Source of the DNA: Manduca sexta
Lineage: Eukaryota > Arthropoda > Insecta > Lepidoptera > Sphingidae
DNA length: 64,000 nt
Direction: 5' to 3'
NCBI RefSeq assembly: GCF_014839805.1
Contig: NC_051116.1
Span: 4,259,556-4,323,555, forward strand
Below, piece after piece: positions 61,101 to 64,000 of the stretch; position 1 is the stretch's first letter, and every line of letters starts with the position of its first letter. Below the pieces are notes generated by a model. That model did no database searches, was not told the DNA's origin, and saw nothing but the letters and a program-made list of their open reading frames with translations. A program made the position numbers and the translations under genes.

Positions 61101-62986
61101 CGCTATCGATGATCCAGTGAGTAAAATAACGAAATGGTCTAGCTTAAATGTATAGCCTTTGATTCGCTCATTAAATTGCCAAGATATAGTGTATCCCTGT
61201 AAAATTGTCAGTATATAGAACTGAATAAGATATAAGCGGCGATAGCCTAGTTGGTTGTGGAACAGACTACTGAGACGAATGTCCGCAGATTCAAAACCCA
61301 TTGGCACATACCTCTAACTTTTCTAAAATCATGTGTGTATTCCTTATAAATTATCGCTTGCATTAACGGTGTAGGAAAACATCGTAAAGAAACCTTCGGA
61401 CCTTAGAAGTTTTCTATAAGAATTTTGAGCGTGTGTGAAGTCTACCAATCTGCACTAGGCCAGCGTGGTGGACTTAGGCCTAATCCCCGTCAGTAGTAGA
61501 GTAGGCCCGTACCCAGCAGTGAGACAGTATATAATACAGGGCTGATATTATTATTAAGATATAAAGGGTCCCGTACTTTCCATCCATTGTGCACCCTGAC
61601 AGTCTACTAGAGGAATGCGTGCCCCACGTAAAAAACTCTCCTTTAAAATCTATAGAATAATAAATTATATTAAAACCTAATATATTGTTGAATTCTTTTT
61701 TAAATATTTATTTTAAAAGATACTAATTTTCCCATATCTACAGGATTACGCGACGTTAGAAGAATCGTTCCCGGACGGTACAGTCAAATCTAGTTTAGTG
61801 ATCAGAGCAAGCCAGTCGAAACACTACGGATTGTACAATTGCAGCGTCACAAACGAATACGGCAACGCAAACGCTGGCATCATGTTGAAACCACTTAGTA
61901 AGTATCTTTAAGTGTAGTGTAATAAGACTTATTTTGATTTTTTTTTACGCGAATGTTAATATTGAAATAAAACTATTTTATGGATTTTATTGCGGGTTTT
62001 TGTATTATGAATTTCTCTCGACGTTTCGAAGATTGTAGTTTTCATTGTCACGGGGGCAATGAGGTGTTGGTCATCCGAAAAGTCAAAGTTACTATATCTA
62101 CCTACAATTTACAATTATACAAAATTCTGTATGTTTATTAAAAAAATCGCGTTCAAATCCGACAAATAGTTTTATTTTAAGGATTCATTTTTATAACTTT
62201 AGCTATGGAGGATTTTGCTTCTAGTTCTCGGAGTTTATACTTATATACGTTATGTGTAGGGGTTTTAATTGTAGATTCATTTAAACTTCATACAAGCCAC
62301 ATTTCACTCATGCTGGCTATCAGTTTTCATGTGATAAAATCATCTATCATTTACTATGAGTGGTATTTTTATGGAAAAAACTTAACAGCGGTAATTTTTT
62401 TTAATACGGTGTTAAAGCTTCATGAAAACAAAAACGGCATGATTTTTTATGGTTACTATTTTAAAATTTTATATTTGTTTTGTATTCATTAATTTCGAAA
62501 CGATTAGTATTTTCTGGTCATATTTTATTTTGTAATTTTATGTAGATGTTATTCGTAAGAGAATCCTGTACATACCTTTAATAGTCATAATATGTATCAG
62601 AATTTGTATTTACTATTAGAGATTTTTAGATGCATTTGTCATTAATGTTTTATTTAATAAATAAATAAATAATACTGAATAGATTCTTAATTTAAATATT
62701 TGAGAAATTCACTTCTATGATAAAATGGTACTACAACAAATCTTTCTTCCAGAAACCCTGCCCCTCTACATAATCCTCATCGGCGTCTTCAGGCATCATC
62801 ATCTTCTCCGCCTTCATCATTCTTCTGGTCCTCTGCCATAGAAGAAGACGGAAGAAGAGTAAACACATAAACGAGAAGCCAGACGTAACTGTCACTACCG
62901 GAGACATGTATAAAGAGAGTGATAGAAGTTCTAACATCAGTGATTTGAAGTTACAGTTACCGCAAAGCGATGGTAGCTATGAGTTG
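34316..62986 (+). CDS. kirre/rst: Kirre/Roughest-type (NEPH family) Ig-superfamily cell adhesion receptor; split gene, 3' end outside window
   Basis: Thirteen exons join in consistent phase: 34316-34486, 41756-41906, 50259-50339, 51357-51508, 53071-53162, 53783-53891, 54651-54824, 56438-56540, 58426-58559, 60540-60669, 60971-61116, 61744-61897 and 62753 (or 62793)-62986. The product, about 597-610 residues to the window's edge, has a signal peptide (about 31-44), five C2-type Ig domains with cysteine pairs 69/127, 175/234, 282/326, 368/413 and 455/514, a membrane segment near 535-555 and a basic juxtamembrane stretch. Six N-glycosylation sequons are visible (N92, 229, 260, 314, 440, 513). Blocks such as VGALQWTKDDFGLG, SCQ-type QCQV, CQAQNTADR and GKPAAE are hallmarks of fly Kirre and Roughest, which act at the plasma membrane in cell recognition (myoblast fusion, eye patterning, axon guidance) by binding Nephrin-like partners. 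AGRY.CKA and VEAEMG look slightly nearer Kirre, but I cannot separate the two paralogs. Confidence 0.93.
35298..35565 (-). mobile_element. R3 element
   Basis: CTTTGAATGACGAGACGAGC, CTGATGGTAAGCGGTACGAC, CACTGCGCTCGACATCCTGA and AGATATTGCAGTGGTCC; the terminal block past the last motif is missing. Confidence 0.8.
36379..36612 (+). mobile_element. S1 SINE, 5'-truncated, well preserved
   Basis: The B box GGTTCGAATCCCGGGTCGGG is intact; the A-box head is cut. It continues CAGTATCAGCCCGGAGTCTG, ATCATGGGACGGAACATACT and CCCCTTCGGGGATAAATGCG with a (TATG)n tail. Confidence 0.9.
36660..36830. repeat. M5 MITE arm and partial core
   Basis: ACCGCAGTTTATATTATAAT, TCTCGACTTTTCGAAGACTG and ATCATTGTCACGGGGAGATT; ends in TAATTTTATTTCAATG. 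Confidence 0.65.
37056..37129 (+). tRNA. tRNA-Asn (anticodon GTT)
   Basis: A complete 74-base cloverleaf is visible. The acceptor stem GCCTTCG pairs with CGGGGGC (two T-G wobbles), the D arm is TGGCGCAATTGGTTAGCGCG, the anticodon stem-loop is TTCGGCTGTTAACCGAA with GTT, and the T arm is GGTGGTTCGAGTCCACC. The internal B box is GGTTCGAGTCC. A TTTT run at 37134-37137 would end pol III transcription. It lies on the same strand inside the intron between the signal-peptide and Ig1 exons of kirre/rst. It matches the usual eukaryotic tRNA-Asn closely and is not one of the degenerate tRNA-derived SINE heads nearby. Confidence 0.96.
37134..37137 (+). terminator. Pol III terminator of tRNA-Asn
   Basis: A TTTT run four bases after the tRNA discriminator base is the minimal RNA polymerase III stop signal. 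Confidence 0.7.
37800..37990 (+). mobile_element. S2 SINE, 5'-truncated
   Basis: ATACCTGAGAAGTTCTCTAT, GCCTGGGTGGTAGACTAAAA, CACTAGTAGAGGAGGC and CCAGCAGTGGAACAGTATAT. Confidence 0.75.
38100..38250 (-). mobile_element. S1 SINE, degraded
   Basis: Inverse of the S1 head region: CCCTACCCGGGATTCAAAGC, GGTGCCGTACCACGCACG and a weak AATCAGTCACC end. Confidence 0.5.
38630..38695. repeat. M5 MITE arm fragment
   Basis: GAGCGCGGTTTTATATTATA and TTTTTCTCCAGTCTTTTC match the M5 left arm only. Confidence 0.45.
38838..39060 (+). repeat. R4 repeat with insertion
   Basis: ACCAGATGGTAAGTGGAGTG, AATAGAATGTCGTCGAGAGA, CAGTCGACACAATTATGCCG, then about 30 unrelated bases before AGGCTGATTCTGAAACGCGA. Confidence 0.65.
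39180..39470 (+). repeat. R6 repeat, longest copy
   Basis: CCATTGACGTATATTCCATA, GACACGAACGTCCATACAAA, GAGCGCTCCGTACACAATCA and CAGTTCAATTCAGTTGGACA. ATCTAGTACGTAGTACATAT follows, which is also found after the 44.5-kb copy. Confidence 0.8.
39933..40190. repeat. M5 MITE with both ends, core rearranged
   Basis: The left end CGGATTTTATCGCGGTTTTA and right end TAAAACCGCGATAAAATCCG are exact inverse copies of 20 bases. Between them the inverted core (AATTGTAAAATGTAGGTAGA) and right arm CCGTGACCATGAAGGCTGCA are kept, while the left arm is cut short. Confidence 0.75.
40490..40735 (+). repeat. R4 repeat, full length reference copy
   Basis: AGACGAGCGTGGCAAACTGA, GTACCTGATGGTAAGTGGAT, CGGCCTGTTGGAATCGGATA, GGCTGATCCCGGAACGCGAG and GGGCGGATATAAAATATATC in order. 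Confidence 0.8.
41150..41215. repeat. Repeat fragment shared with 19.08 kb
   Basis: GCACGGTGTCATAAAATGCC and CACTGCTGATCCTGGCTTAC are the inverse of sequence at 19076-19120. Confidence 0.55.
41237..41546. repeat. Two-unit tandem repeat, period about 155 bp
   Basis: ACCTTTGAGTTATCAAATAT occurs at 41237 and 41392; TTTGAGCCTCATAAT.AGAAT, GTGACTAA.AAA, ATTACAAACCAAA and a GATATAAAAA/GATAAAAA end follow in both. It ends about 200 bases before the first Ig exon. Confidence 0.85.
41756..41906 (+). CDS. kirre/rst: kirre/rst coding exon 2: first half of Ig1 (residues 58-107)
   Basis: The acceptor CTACCCAACAG ends at 41755 and the donor GAAG|GTAGGT is at 41907. The exon reads in phase 0 from the signal-peptide exon and carries the B strand SRVTLPC (C69), the core tryptophan in GALQWTKDDFGLG (W80) and HRNLSGYDRYSMIGSDEE with a sequon at N92. 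This is the most conserved, partner-binding first Ig domain of Kirre/Roughest/NEPH proteins and the strongest evidence for the gene's identity. It leaves phase 1. Confidence 0.96.
42108..42318 (-). repeat. Dispersed retroelement 3' region, inverted
   Basis: AAGAAAGAAAGATTTATTAT, TGTGCCAACAATGGGAACCC, GGTACCAGCATGACTGATAC and GAGGGGCCCAGGTGAC are the inverse of 22.49-22.72 kb. Confidence 0.6.
42703..42986 (+). mobile_element. Non-autonomous Helitron, about 284 bp
   Basis: The AT-rich start TATATATATAAAAATGAATC leads to CGTGAACGGCTGAACCGATT. The 3' end has hairpin GACAG..CTGTC a few bases before CTAG (42983-42986), followed by T. The 5' TC is not clear, so the left edge is approximate. Confidence 0.7.
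43515..44045 (+). repeat. R10 repeat, long copy with S1-like fragment inside
   Basis: TAACCGACTTCAAAAAAAGG, GTTACCTCAGAACTCGCTCA, GAACCGATTTGGAAAATTG and, at the far end, GAGTGGTTTTTGAAGGCGGT. At 43863-43900 TTTTCCCCGTGTCAGGGGTA resembles an inverted S1 end. Confidence 0.6.
44521..44800 (+). repeat. R6 repeat copy followed by a short palindrome
   Basis: CCATTGACGTATATTCTATA, GACACGAACGTCTATACAAA and CGGATTGCAGTACAGTTCG. The palindrome GTAGTAGATCTACTAC lies at 44772-44787. Confidence 0.75.
45251..45545 (+). mobile_element. R3 element, near full length
   Basis: CTGGTGGTAGGTATCTCATA, TTTCTGCCGCCAAGCAGCAG, GAGGATGGCGAGCGCAGTGG and the tail AAAGAAATAAAAAAAAAG. Confidence 0.85.
45675..45918 (+). 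repeat. R9 repeat copy
   Basis: CTCGTGCCTCTGAAAGCACG, AAAGCCGTTGGTCCTGCGGC, GATGATGTCGGATTGTCTCA and GGCCGGCGCAGCCGAAATTC. The related TCGGCCACGGCTGCCTATCT stands just before it at about 45600. Confidence 0.7.
46139..46397 (+). mobile_element. S1 SINE, full-length reference copy
   Basis: The A box TGGCGTAGTTG (46151-46161) and B box GGTTCGAATCC (46197-46207) of a tRNA-derived pol III promoter are intact. The body runs ATATGGCGATAGGTTCGCCC, AAGTGGGTGCTCTGGTTGCG and CCCCTTCGGAGTTACAAGGC. A (TTAA)n run lies just upstream. Confidence 0.9.
46398..46505 (+). repeat. R4 repeat fragment
   Basis: CACCTGATGCTAAGTGGAGT, GGGGTCCAGATAGATCAATT and ACAATTATGCCGGCCTGTTT directly after the S1 copy. Confidence 0.65.
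46888..46975 (-). mobile_element. RTE-like LINE 3' tail fragment
   Basis: CATCATCATCAGCCTACAGC and CTAAAGCGCGCCACGCTGCA match the start of the 0.86-kb element. Confidence 0.65.
47358..47515 (-). mobile_element. RTE-like LINE 3' end, second subfamily
   Basis: CATCATCATCAGACGCAGGA, AGATTTCCAGATCGACCTAT and GGTGGATATCCGACGCTGCG. The minus strand encodes a short, broken C-terminal piece. Akin to the 3.5-kb fragment. Confidence 0.65.
47928..48030 (+). mobile_element. S1 SINE head fragment
   Basis: TCGGCCTCGGTGGCGTATTG, AAGGTTCGATTTCTGGGTAG and GGTAAAGTGATTTTATGG. Confidence 0.65.
48084..48381 (+). mobile_element. R3 element, near full length
   Basis: GGTGGTAGGTTTCTCATATG, TGGACATAATGAGACTTAAC, GGCGGTCGTATCGCTTACCA and CATACAAAGCAATAGAAG. 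Confidence 0.85.
49003..49277 (-). mobile_element. Non-autonomous Helitron, 275 bp
   Basis: In its own direction it starts TCTATATATAAAAGAAAGTC after a host A and ends with hairpin CGCGGGCGGAGCCGCG, then GGCAAAAGCTAG before a host T. 5' TC, 3' hairpin plus CTAG and an A^T target are the Helitron marks. Confidence 0.85.
49376..49535 (-). mobile_element. S1 SINE, partial
   Basis: GTGATAGGGGCGAGCCTATT, TTCCAGACTCTGAGTTGATA and a degraded B box; ends CTAAGTCACCGAGGAATTA. Confidence 0.7.
49824..50150. mobile_element. Composite: inverted S2 end joined to S1 body
   Basis: From 49824 to about 49936 the S2 3' part reads inverted (GTATTATATACTCTCTCACT, TCCACCACGGTGGCCTAGTG). At 49940 a plus-strand S1 body begins GAGGTCCTGGGTTCAAATCT and runs to CCCCTTCAAAATAAATGCG. 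It ends about 110 bases before an Ig1 exon. Confidence 0.75.
50259..50339 (+). CDS. kirre/rst: kirre/rst coding exon 3: second half of Ig1 (residues 108-134)
   Basis: This 81-base exon follows an 8.35-kb intron. The acceptor TTTTGTTTCAG ends at 50258 and the donor is ACG|GTAAGTAAT. It gives GDYSLDIKDLTLEDDGKYQC with C127 as the disulfide partner of C69 and the usual D.G.Y.C signature of an Ig F strand. It enters in phase 1 and leaves in phase 1. Confidence 0.95.
51357..51508 (+). CDS. kirre/rst: kirre/rst coding exon 4: Ig1-Ig2 linker and first half of Ig2 (residues 135-185)
   Basis: The acceptor TTGTATCCAG ends at 51356 and the donor GCCGAG|GTAAGT is at 51509. It encodes the G strand of Ig1 (IRSRYAQVTVLV), the linker APDPPRI and the start of Ig2 with C175 in DIECESVGGKPAAE. 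GKPAAE followed by ITW in the next exon is a recognisable Kirre/Roughest block. An M8 MITE begins about 32 bases after the donor. Confidence 0.95.
51541..51792. repeat. M8 MITE, full length
   Basis: The left end CGCACTCTTAATAAAATAAT and right end ATTATATTAAGAGCGCGTTA are inverted copies. The core GGAATTGTCAAACAAC and TCAATTTTATAGCAACTT is in the opposite sense to the 16.8- and 26.1-kb copies at one side. It lies 32 bases past the donor of the exon ending at 51508. Confidence 0.75.
51815..52690. repeat. M5 MITE arm split by a Helitron
   Basis: The right arm CCCCGTGACTATGAAGGCTG and ACGTCGAGAGAAAATTATAA stops at 51895 and resumes after the Helitron at 52640 with TAAAATCGCGATAAAATCTG. Joined, the halves match the right arm seen at 40.1 kb. 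Confidence 0.8.
51896..52639 (-). mobile_element. Non-autonomous Helitron, 744 bp, nested in M5
   Basis: In its own direction it runs from TCTATATATATAAAAATGAA next to a host A to hairpin CGCGGGCGAAGCCGCG and GAGCAAAAGCTAG next to a host T. The host DNA is cut exactly between A and T. It has no Rep/helicase coding; a 138-codon frame across it has no recognisable motif. Confidence 0.88.
53071..53162 (+). CDS. kirre/rst: kirre/rst coding exon 5: Ig2 middle (residues 186-215)
   Basis: The acceptor ATTTCCTACAG ends at 53070 and the donor ACGAG|GTAAAT is at 53163. It starts with ITWLDG (core W188) and ends with EDGQRFKT. The arginine codon 216 is split AG/A across the next intron (phase 2). An earlier AG at 53752-53753 in that intron would create an immediate in-frame stop, which supports 53783 as the start of the next exon. 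Confidence 0.92.
53783..53891 (+). CDS. kirre/rst: kirre/rst coding exon 6: end of Ig2 (residues 216-252)
   Basis: The acceptor GAACCCCACAG ends at 53782 and the donor ATTGAG|GTACAT is at 53892. It encodes SVLRLTPRKEDHNQSITC with sequon N229 and C234, the partner of C175, then QAQNTADRAHRMATVHIE, the conserved Kirre/Roughest Ig2 F-G strands. An R3 retroelement copy starts about ten bases beyond the donor. Phase 0 out. Confidence 0.94.
53902..54200 (-). mobile_element. R3 element, near full length, beside an exon donor
   Basis: TTTATTGCTTTGAATGACGA, CCACTGCGCTCGCCATCCTG and CATAGCGGTGGTACCTACCC, ending GAGACCTGCCACCAGTAT. It fills about 40% of the 759-base intron and starts ten bases after the donor GT at 53892. 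Confidence 0.85.
54651..54824 (+). CDS. kirre/rst: kirre/rst coding exon 7: first half of Ig3 (residues 253-310)
   Basis: The acceptor ATATTAACAG ends at 54650 and the donor GAAATG|GTAAGG is at 54825. It starts with VKYAPKV, the standard opening of Ig3 in this family, then IPEGSESRIQC (C282), DANPPAQVYRWYLNN (W295) and a D-rich end. Sequon at N260. The exon is exactly 58 codons, phase 0 on both sides. Confidence 0.94.
54890..55096 (+). repeat. R4 fragment followed by S2 3' end
   Basis: GGTAAGTAAGGGTCCAATAG and AATGTCGACTGACCAGGGAC (R4), then CAGTATTAGAAGAGGTCCG and GTGGGACAATATATAATACA (S2) with a GATGATGATGATGA run. Confidence 0.6.
55265..55480 (+). repeat. R4 repeat
   Basis: GAATGTCGACTGACGAAAGT, ATGCCGGCCTGTTGGAACCG and CTGGCGGATTTAAAATATAT. 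An inverted R4 lies 600 bases on. Confidence 0.75.
56080..56285 (-). repeat. R4 repeat, inverted
   Basis: ATAGCGACCACTATACACAA, CGTTCCGGGATCAGCCTGTG, CCAACAGGCCGGCATAATTG and CACTTACCATCAGGTGCAGT. Forms an inverted pair with 55265-55480 in the same intron. Confidence 0.75.
56438..56540 (+). CDS. kirre/rst: kirre/rst coding exon 8: second half of Ig3 (residues 311-344)
   Basis: The acceptor ATCTCTTGTAG ends at 56437 and the donor GTTACTT|GTAAGT is at 56541. It encodes IIFNVTRKHNKAEVKCEV, with sequon N314 and C326 as partner of C282, then SNNVGTSEAIVTLDV. It leaves phase 1; tyrosine 345 is split across the intron. An S1 SINE begins about 18 bases into the intron. Confidence 0.93.
56559..56805 (+). 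mobile_element. S1 SINE, full length
   Basis: GAGACTGCTTCGATGCCGTA, a B box GTTCGAATCTCGTGTCGGGC and CACCTTCGGGTATAAAAGGC. It starts 18 bases after the splice donor at 56541. Confidence 0.85.
57299..57535 (+). mobile_element. S1 SINE, full length, diverged
   Basis: TAACTGCCTCGATGGCATAG, GGATTCGATTGGGTCGGGCA, ATCACATCATGAGATTAAAT and GAATAAAGGTGAGTGTGTGT. Confidence 0.75.
57598..57850 (-). mobile_element. S1 SINE, full length, well preserved
   Basis: Inverse order from TCTCCGAAGGGGTATGCAGA to CAACAACGCCACCGAGATAG. Nearly the same as the 27.96-kb copy. With the plus-strand copy at 57299 it forms an inverted pair 60 bases apart within one intron. Confidence 0.9.
58426..58559 (+). CDS. kirre/rst: kirre/rst coding exon 9: first half of Ig4 (residues 345-389)
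   Basis: The acceptor CATTTTGTTCAG ends at 58425 and the donor CATCGGG|GTAAGT is at 58560. It encodes PPKFRSRPENVEAEMG, then SRVTLNCDVDGEPAPAIRW with C368 and W380. The exon is notably GC-rich against its introns. Phase 0 out. Confidence 0.94.
58560..60539 (+). other. kirre/rst: Intron between the two halves of Ig4
   Basis: It has a truncated R3 copy at about 59435-59582 (minus strand; TGAATGACGAAACTAGTTTG and CACTGCGCTCACCATCCTGA). A G/C-rich block at 60112-60200 has runs of C, and an unrecognised GC-richer stretch at 60330-60460 (CCGTAACCCGTTACTGGGTT) may be an old repeat. No exon is seen. Confidence 0.6.
60540..60669 (+). CDS. kirre/rst: kirre/rst coding exon 10: second half of Ig4 (residues 390-432)
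   Basis: The acceptor reads CTCCAGCAGG, a tandem NAGNAG: splicing after the first AG starts the exon at 60540 with a glutamine, and after the second at 60543 without it; both keep frame. The donor ATTAAAG|GTATGG is at 60670. The exon gives ELRHVDRETAGRYICKAT with C413, partner of C368, and the family block EGYPEIESEATVFIK. Confidence 0.93.
60833..60950 (+). repeat. S2 SINE, degraded 3' part
   Basis: CTTCGTGAAGTCTAGCAACT, CACTAGGCTAGCATGTAGGA and CTCAACAGTGGGACATTATG, just before an Ig5 exon. Confidence 0.5.
60971..61116 (+). CDS. kirre/rst: kirre/rst coding exon 11: first half of Ig5 (residues 433-481)
   Basis: The acceptor CTTTTTTAACAG ends at 60970 and the donor GATCCA|GTGAGT is at 61117. 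It encodes APKILSNRTQFG (sequon N440), then ESARIECLALSVPKPDDIRW with C455 and W468, followed by FFEGRKI. This matches the fifth, membrane-proximal Ig domain. Phase 0 out. Confidence 0.94.
61236..61557 (+). mobile_element. S2 SINE, full-length reference copy
   Basis: The tRNA-like head carries an A box in GCGATAGCCTAGTTGGTTGT and a B box in CGCAGATTCAAAACCCATTG. The body follows: AAATTATCGCTTGCATTAAC, GCCAGCGTGGTGGACTTAGG, CAGTAGTAGAGTAGGC and a TATTATTATTA tail. The architecture resembles the Metulj-type SINEs of Lepidoptera. It sits in the intron between the two Ig5 exons. Confidence 0.8.
61744..61897 (+). CDS. kirre/rst: kirre/rst coding exon 12: second half of Ig5 (residues 482-532)
   Basis: The acceptor CCATATCTACAG ends at 61743 and the donor CCACTTA|GTAAGT is at 61898. 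It encodes DGTVKSSLVIRASQSKHYG, then YNCSVTNEYGN with C514 (partner of C455) and sequon N513. It ends with the short stalk LKPL before the membrane. It leaves phase 1, so the next exon must supply two bases to finish the codon. Confidence 0.94.
61945..62195. repeat. M5 MITE, one arm plus core
   Basis: GCGAATGTTAATATTGAAAT, TTCTCTCGACGTTTCGAAGA, TTTTCATTGTCACGGGGGCA and AAAAGTCAAAGTTACTATAT; a short right end AAAATCGCGTTCAAATCCGA. Confidence 0.7.
62753..62986 (+). CDS. kirre/rst: kirre/rst coding exon 13: transmembrane segment and start of cytoplasmic tail, with frame break
   Basis: The strong acceptor TTTCTTCCAG ends at 62752 and opens KTLPLYIILIGVF in the expected phase, but that frame meets TAG at 62839-62841. 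From about 62790 the plausible frame is one base later: SGIIIFSAFIILLVLC, the basic stop-transfer HRRRRKKSK and the tail to DGSYEL, ending at donor GAGTTG|GTAAGT (62987) in phase 0. Either one extra base lies in GGCGTCTTCAGG (polymorphism, mutation or assembly error), or the AG at 62791-62792 is used, giving exon 62793-62986 in perfect phase but a shorter membrane segment. A one-base error gives a better-sized membrane helix. Later tail exons are outside the window. Confidence 0.8.
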
Positions 62987-64000
62987 GTAAGTTTATATTA
63001 TAATCACTAGGTGTTCGGGGTTCCACCCGCGTGAAGCCTTTCCTGCTCCAAGTCCCTAGAAAACTATACAGTTATTCACATAATTATAACTTATGTTATA
63101 TTTAGTAGTGTGTGTTTGCCATTACACACACTTGCAAATCTGTATATATTAGAAAATAAAGTCGCCTTTTCTATCTGTATGTTATGGATTTTCTCAAAAT
63201 ACATTAAACGGATTCTTATGGAATTTGGTATGGAGATAATTTAAGACTATGGGAAGGTTATAAGGGCTACCTTCTATCCCGAGAAAATATATAACGGGCT
63301 TTTATCTCAATAAATTAAAAAAATACTTATTAATTAATTAATTAAAATTACTTCACGCGGGCGAGGACACGAGCAAATGCTAGTTATTAGATTAAGATGC
63401 TAAAACAATGATTTCAACTTAATTTCATCCAAATCTTGTTCATATTTGTTTAATAAATGTCAAAATGTCTACTAAATTTTGGAAAGACAATAACAATTAA
63501 TTTGTTCATTCATATCTTCAGTTGATAATACTTTCTCTATCAGTTCCAATTAGACTGACCACGTACCTGATCTATTGCTTTTTAACTTTGACAAATGACT
63601 TACCACGATGTAGGTCGTGTTACTTTGTAGTTGTACCACGTTACTGGGCAATAAAAAGTTTTATTTCGGCCTTAACCGTCGTTCGGCCATTTTGTTGTAA
63701 ATACGCCCGCTGTTACGTCTCCGGTATCGGGATTAAAAATTTCCAGCTTTCGTTGATATTTGTTCAGAATTTGTATGTTTGTACGATAGTATTTAATATC
63801 TGTTTTGTTTATTGTCTTATATATTATTTTTAATATACTACTTTAATCATCAGATAAACATCGATATATACATATGTATATATGTACTACATACTATAAC
63901 ATCAATGCTGTTTTGACACAGTATCTGTAACATTATCTATCTATACTTATAAGAAATCTGTAGAGAGGTCAATTCTGTACATGAAATATATTTCCAAAAT
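62987..64000 (+). other. kirre/rst: Intron in the cytoplasmic-tail region of kirre/rst, runs off the window
   Basis: The donor GTAAGT at 62987 has no convincing acceptor with tail-like coding after it up to 64000. It holds a Helitron at 63139-63383 and a degraded Helitron end at 63007-63060 (CTAGGTGTTCGGGGTTCCAC). Confidence 0.6.
63139..63383 (+). mobile_element. Non-autonomous Helitron, 245 bp
   Basis: Starts TCTGTATATATTAGAAAATA after a host A and ends CGCGGGCGAGGACACGAGCA, then AATGCTAG before a host T. The terminal hairpin is weakened. A^T target, TC start and CTAG end fit. Confidence 0.75.

Noticed and set aside
62731..62937. Minus-strand 68-codon frame with a hydrophobic segment
   Set aside because: It is the complement of the receptor's transmembrane exon, where the sense frame has family similarity and splice sites.
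1..64000. CRISPR array, operon, prophage or toxin-antitoxin locus
   Set aside because: No regularly spaced direct repeats, prokaryotic gene packing or ribosome binding sites are present; the sequence is clearly intron-bearing animal DNA.

Overview
The window looks like nuclear DNA of a moth or butterfly (Lepidoptera). It is AT-rich and crowded with short tRNA-derived SINEs, A-tailed retroelements, foldback MITEs, non-autonomous Helitrons (A^T target, CTAG 3' end, terminal hairpin) and 3' stubs of RTE-like LINEs. Short exons lie in long introns with GT/AG borders. The assignment to Lepidoptera is inferred from repeat style and protein similarity; the species cannot be read from the sequence.

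One protein-coding gene can be supported. It is a plus-strand, split gene for an immunoglobulin-superfamily adhesion receptor of the Kirre/Roughest (IRM, vertebrate NEPH) family. Thirteen coding exons lie between 34316 and 62986. They encode a signal peptide, five C2-type Ig domains, a transmembrane segment and the start of the cytoplasmic tail; the rest of the tail lies beyond the window. All splice phases agree from the ATG through Ig5. The transmembrane exon breaks frame by one base unless an internal AG is used as acceptor. A likely non-coding first exon and promoter sit at about 20.0-20.27 kb. A tRNA-Asn(GTT) gene lies inside the intron between the signal-peptide exon and the first Ig exon.

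Layout: 1-20 kb is intergenic and repeat-filled with no gene seen. 20.0-20.27 kb is the candidate promoter and exon 1. 20.3-34.2 kb is a presumed first intron with foldback elements. 34.2-34.5 kb holds the ATG and signal peptide. 34.5-41.8 kb is an intron with the tRNA. 41.8-50.3 kb is a long intron splitting Ig1. 50.3-63 kb is a denser run of Ig, transmembrane and early tail exons whose introns are largely made of transposon copies. 63-64 kb is a further intron.

Repeat families are labelled here for cross-reference: S1 and S2 (tRNA-derived SINEs), R3 (A-tailed ~290 bp element), R4 (~250 bp element), M5 (foldback MITE carrying CGACGTTTCGAAGA), R6 (~280 bp element carrying AGACACGAACGTCC), M7 (4-bp-TSD foldback MITE), M8 (TIR carrying CTCTTAATAAAATAATGA), R9, R10, plus Helitrons and LINE stubs. 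I found no CRISPR array, operon, prophage or novel multi-gene system. The most notable observations are the frame break with a rescuing AG in the transmembrane exon, a foldback MITE with 112-bp perfect arms whose empty target site survives in an adjacent tandem duplicate, and a Helitron nested base-precisely inside another MITE.
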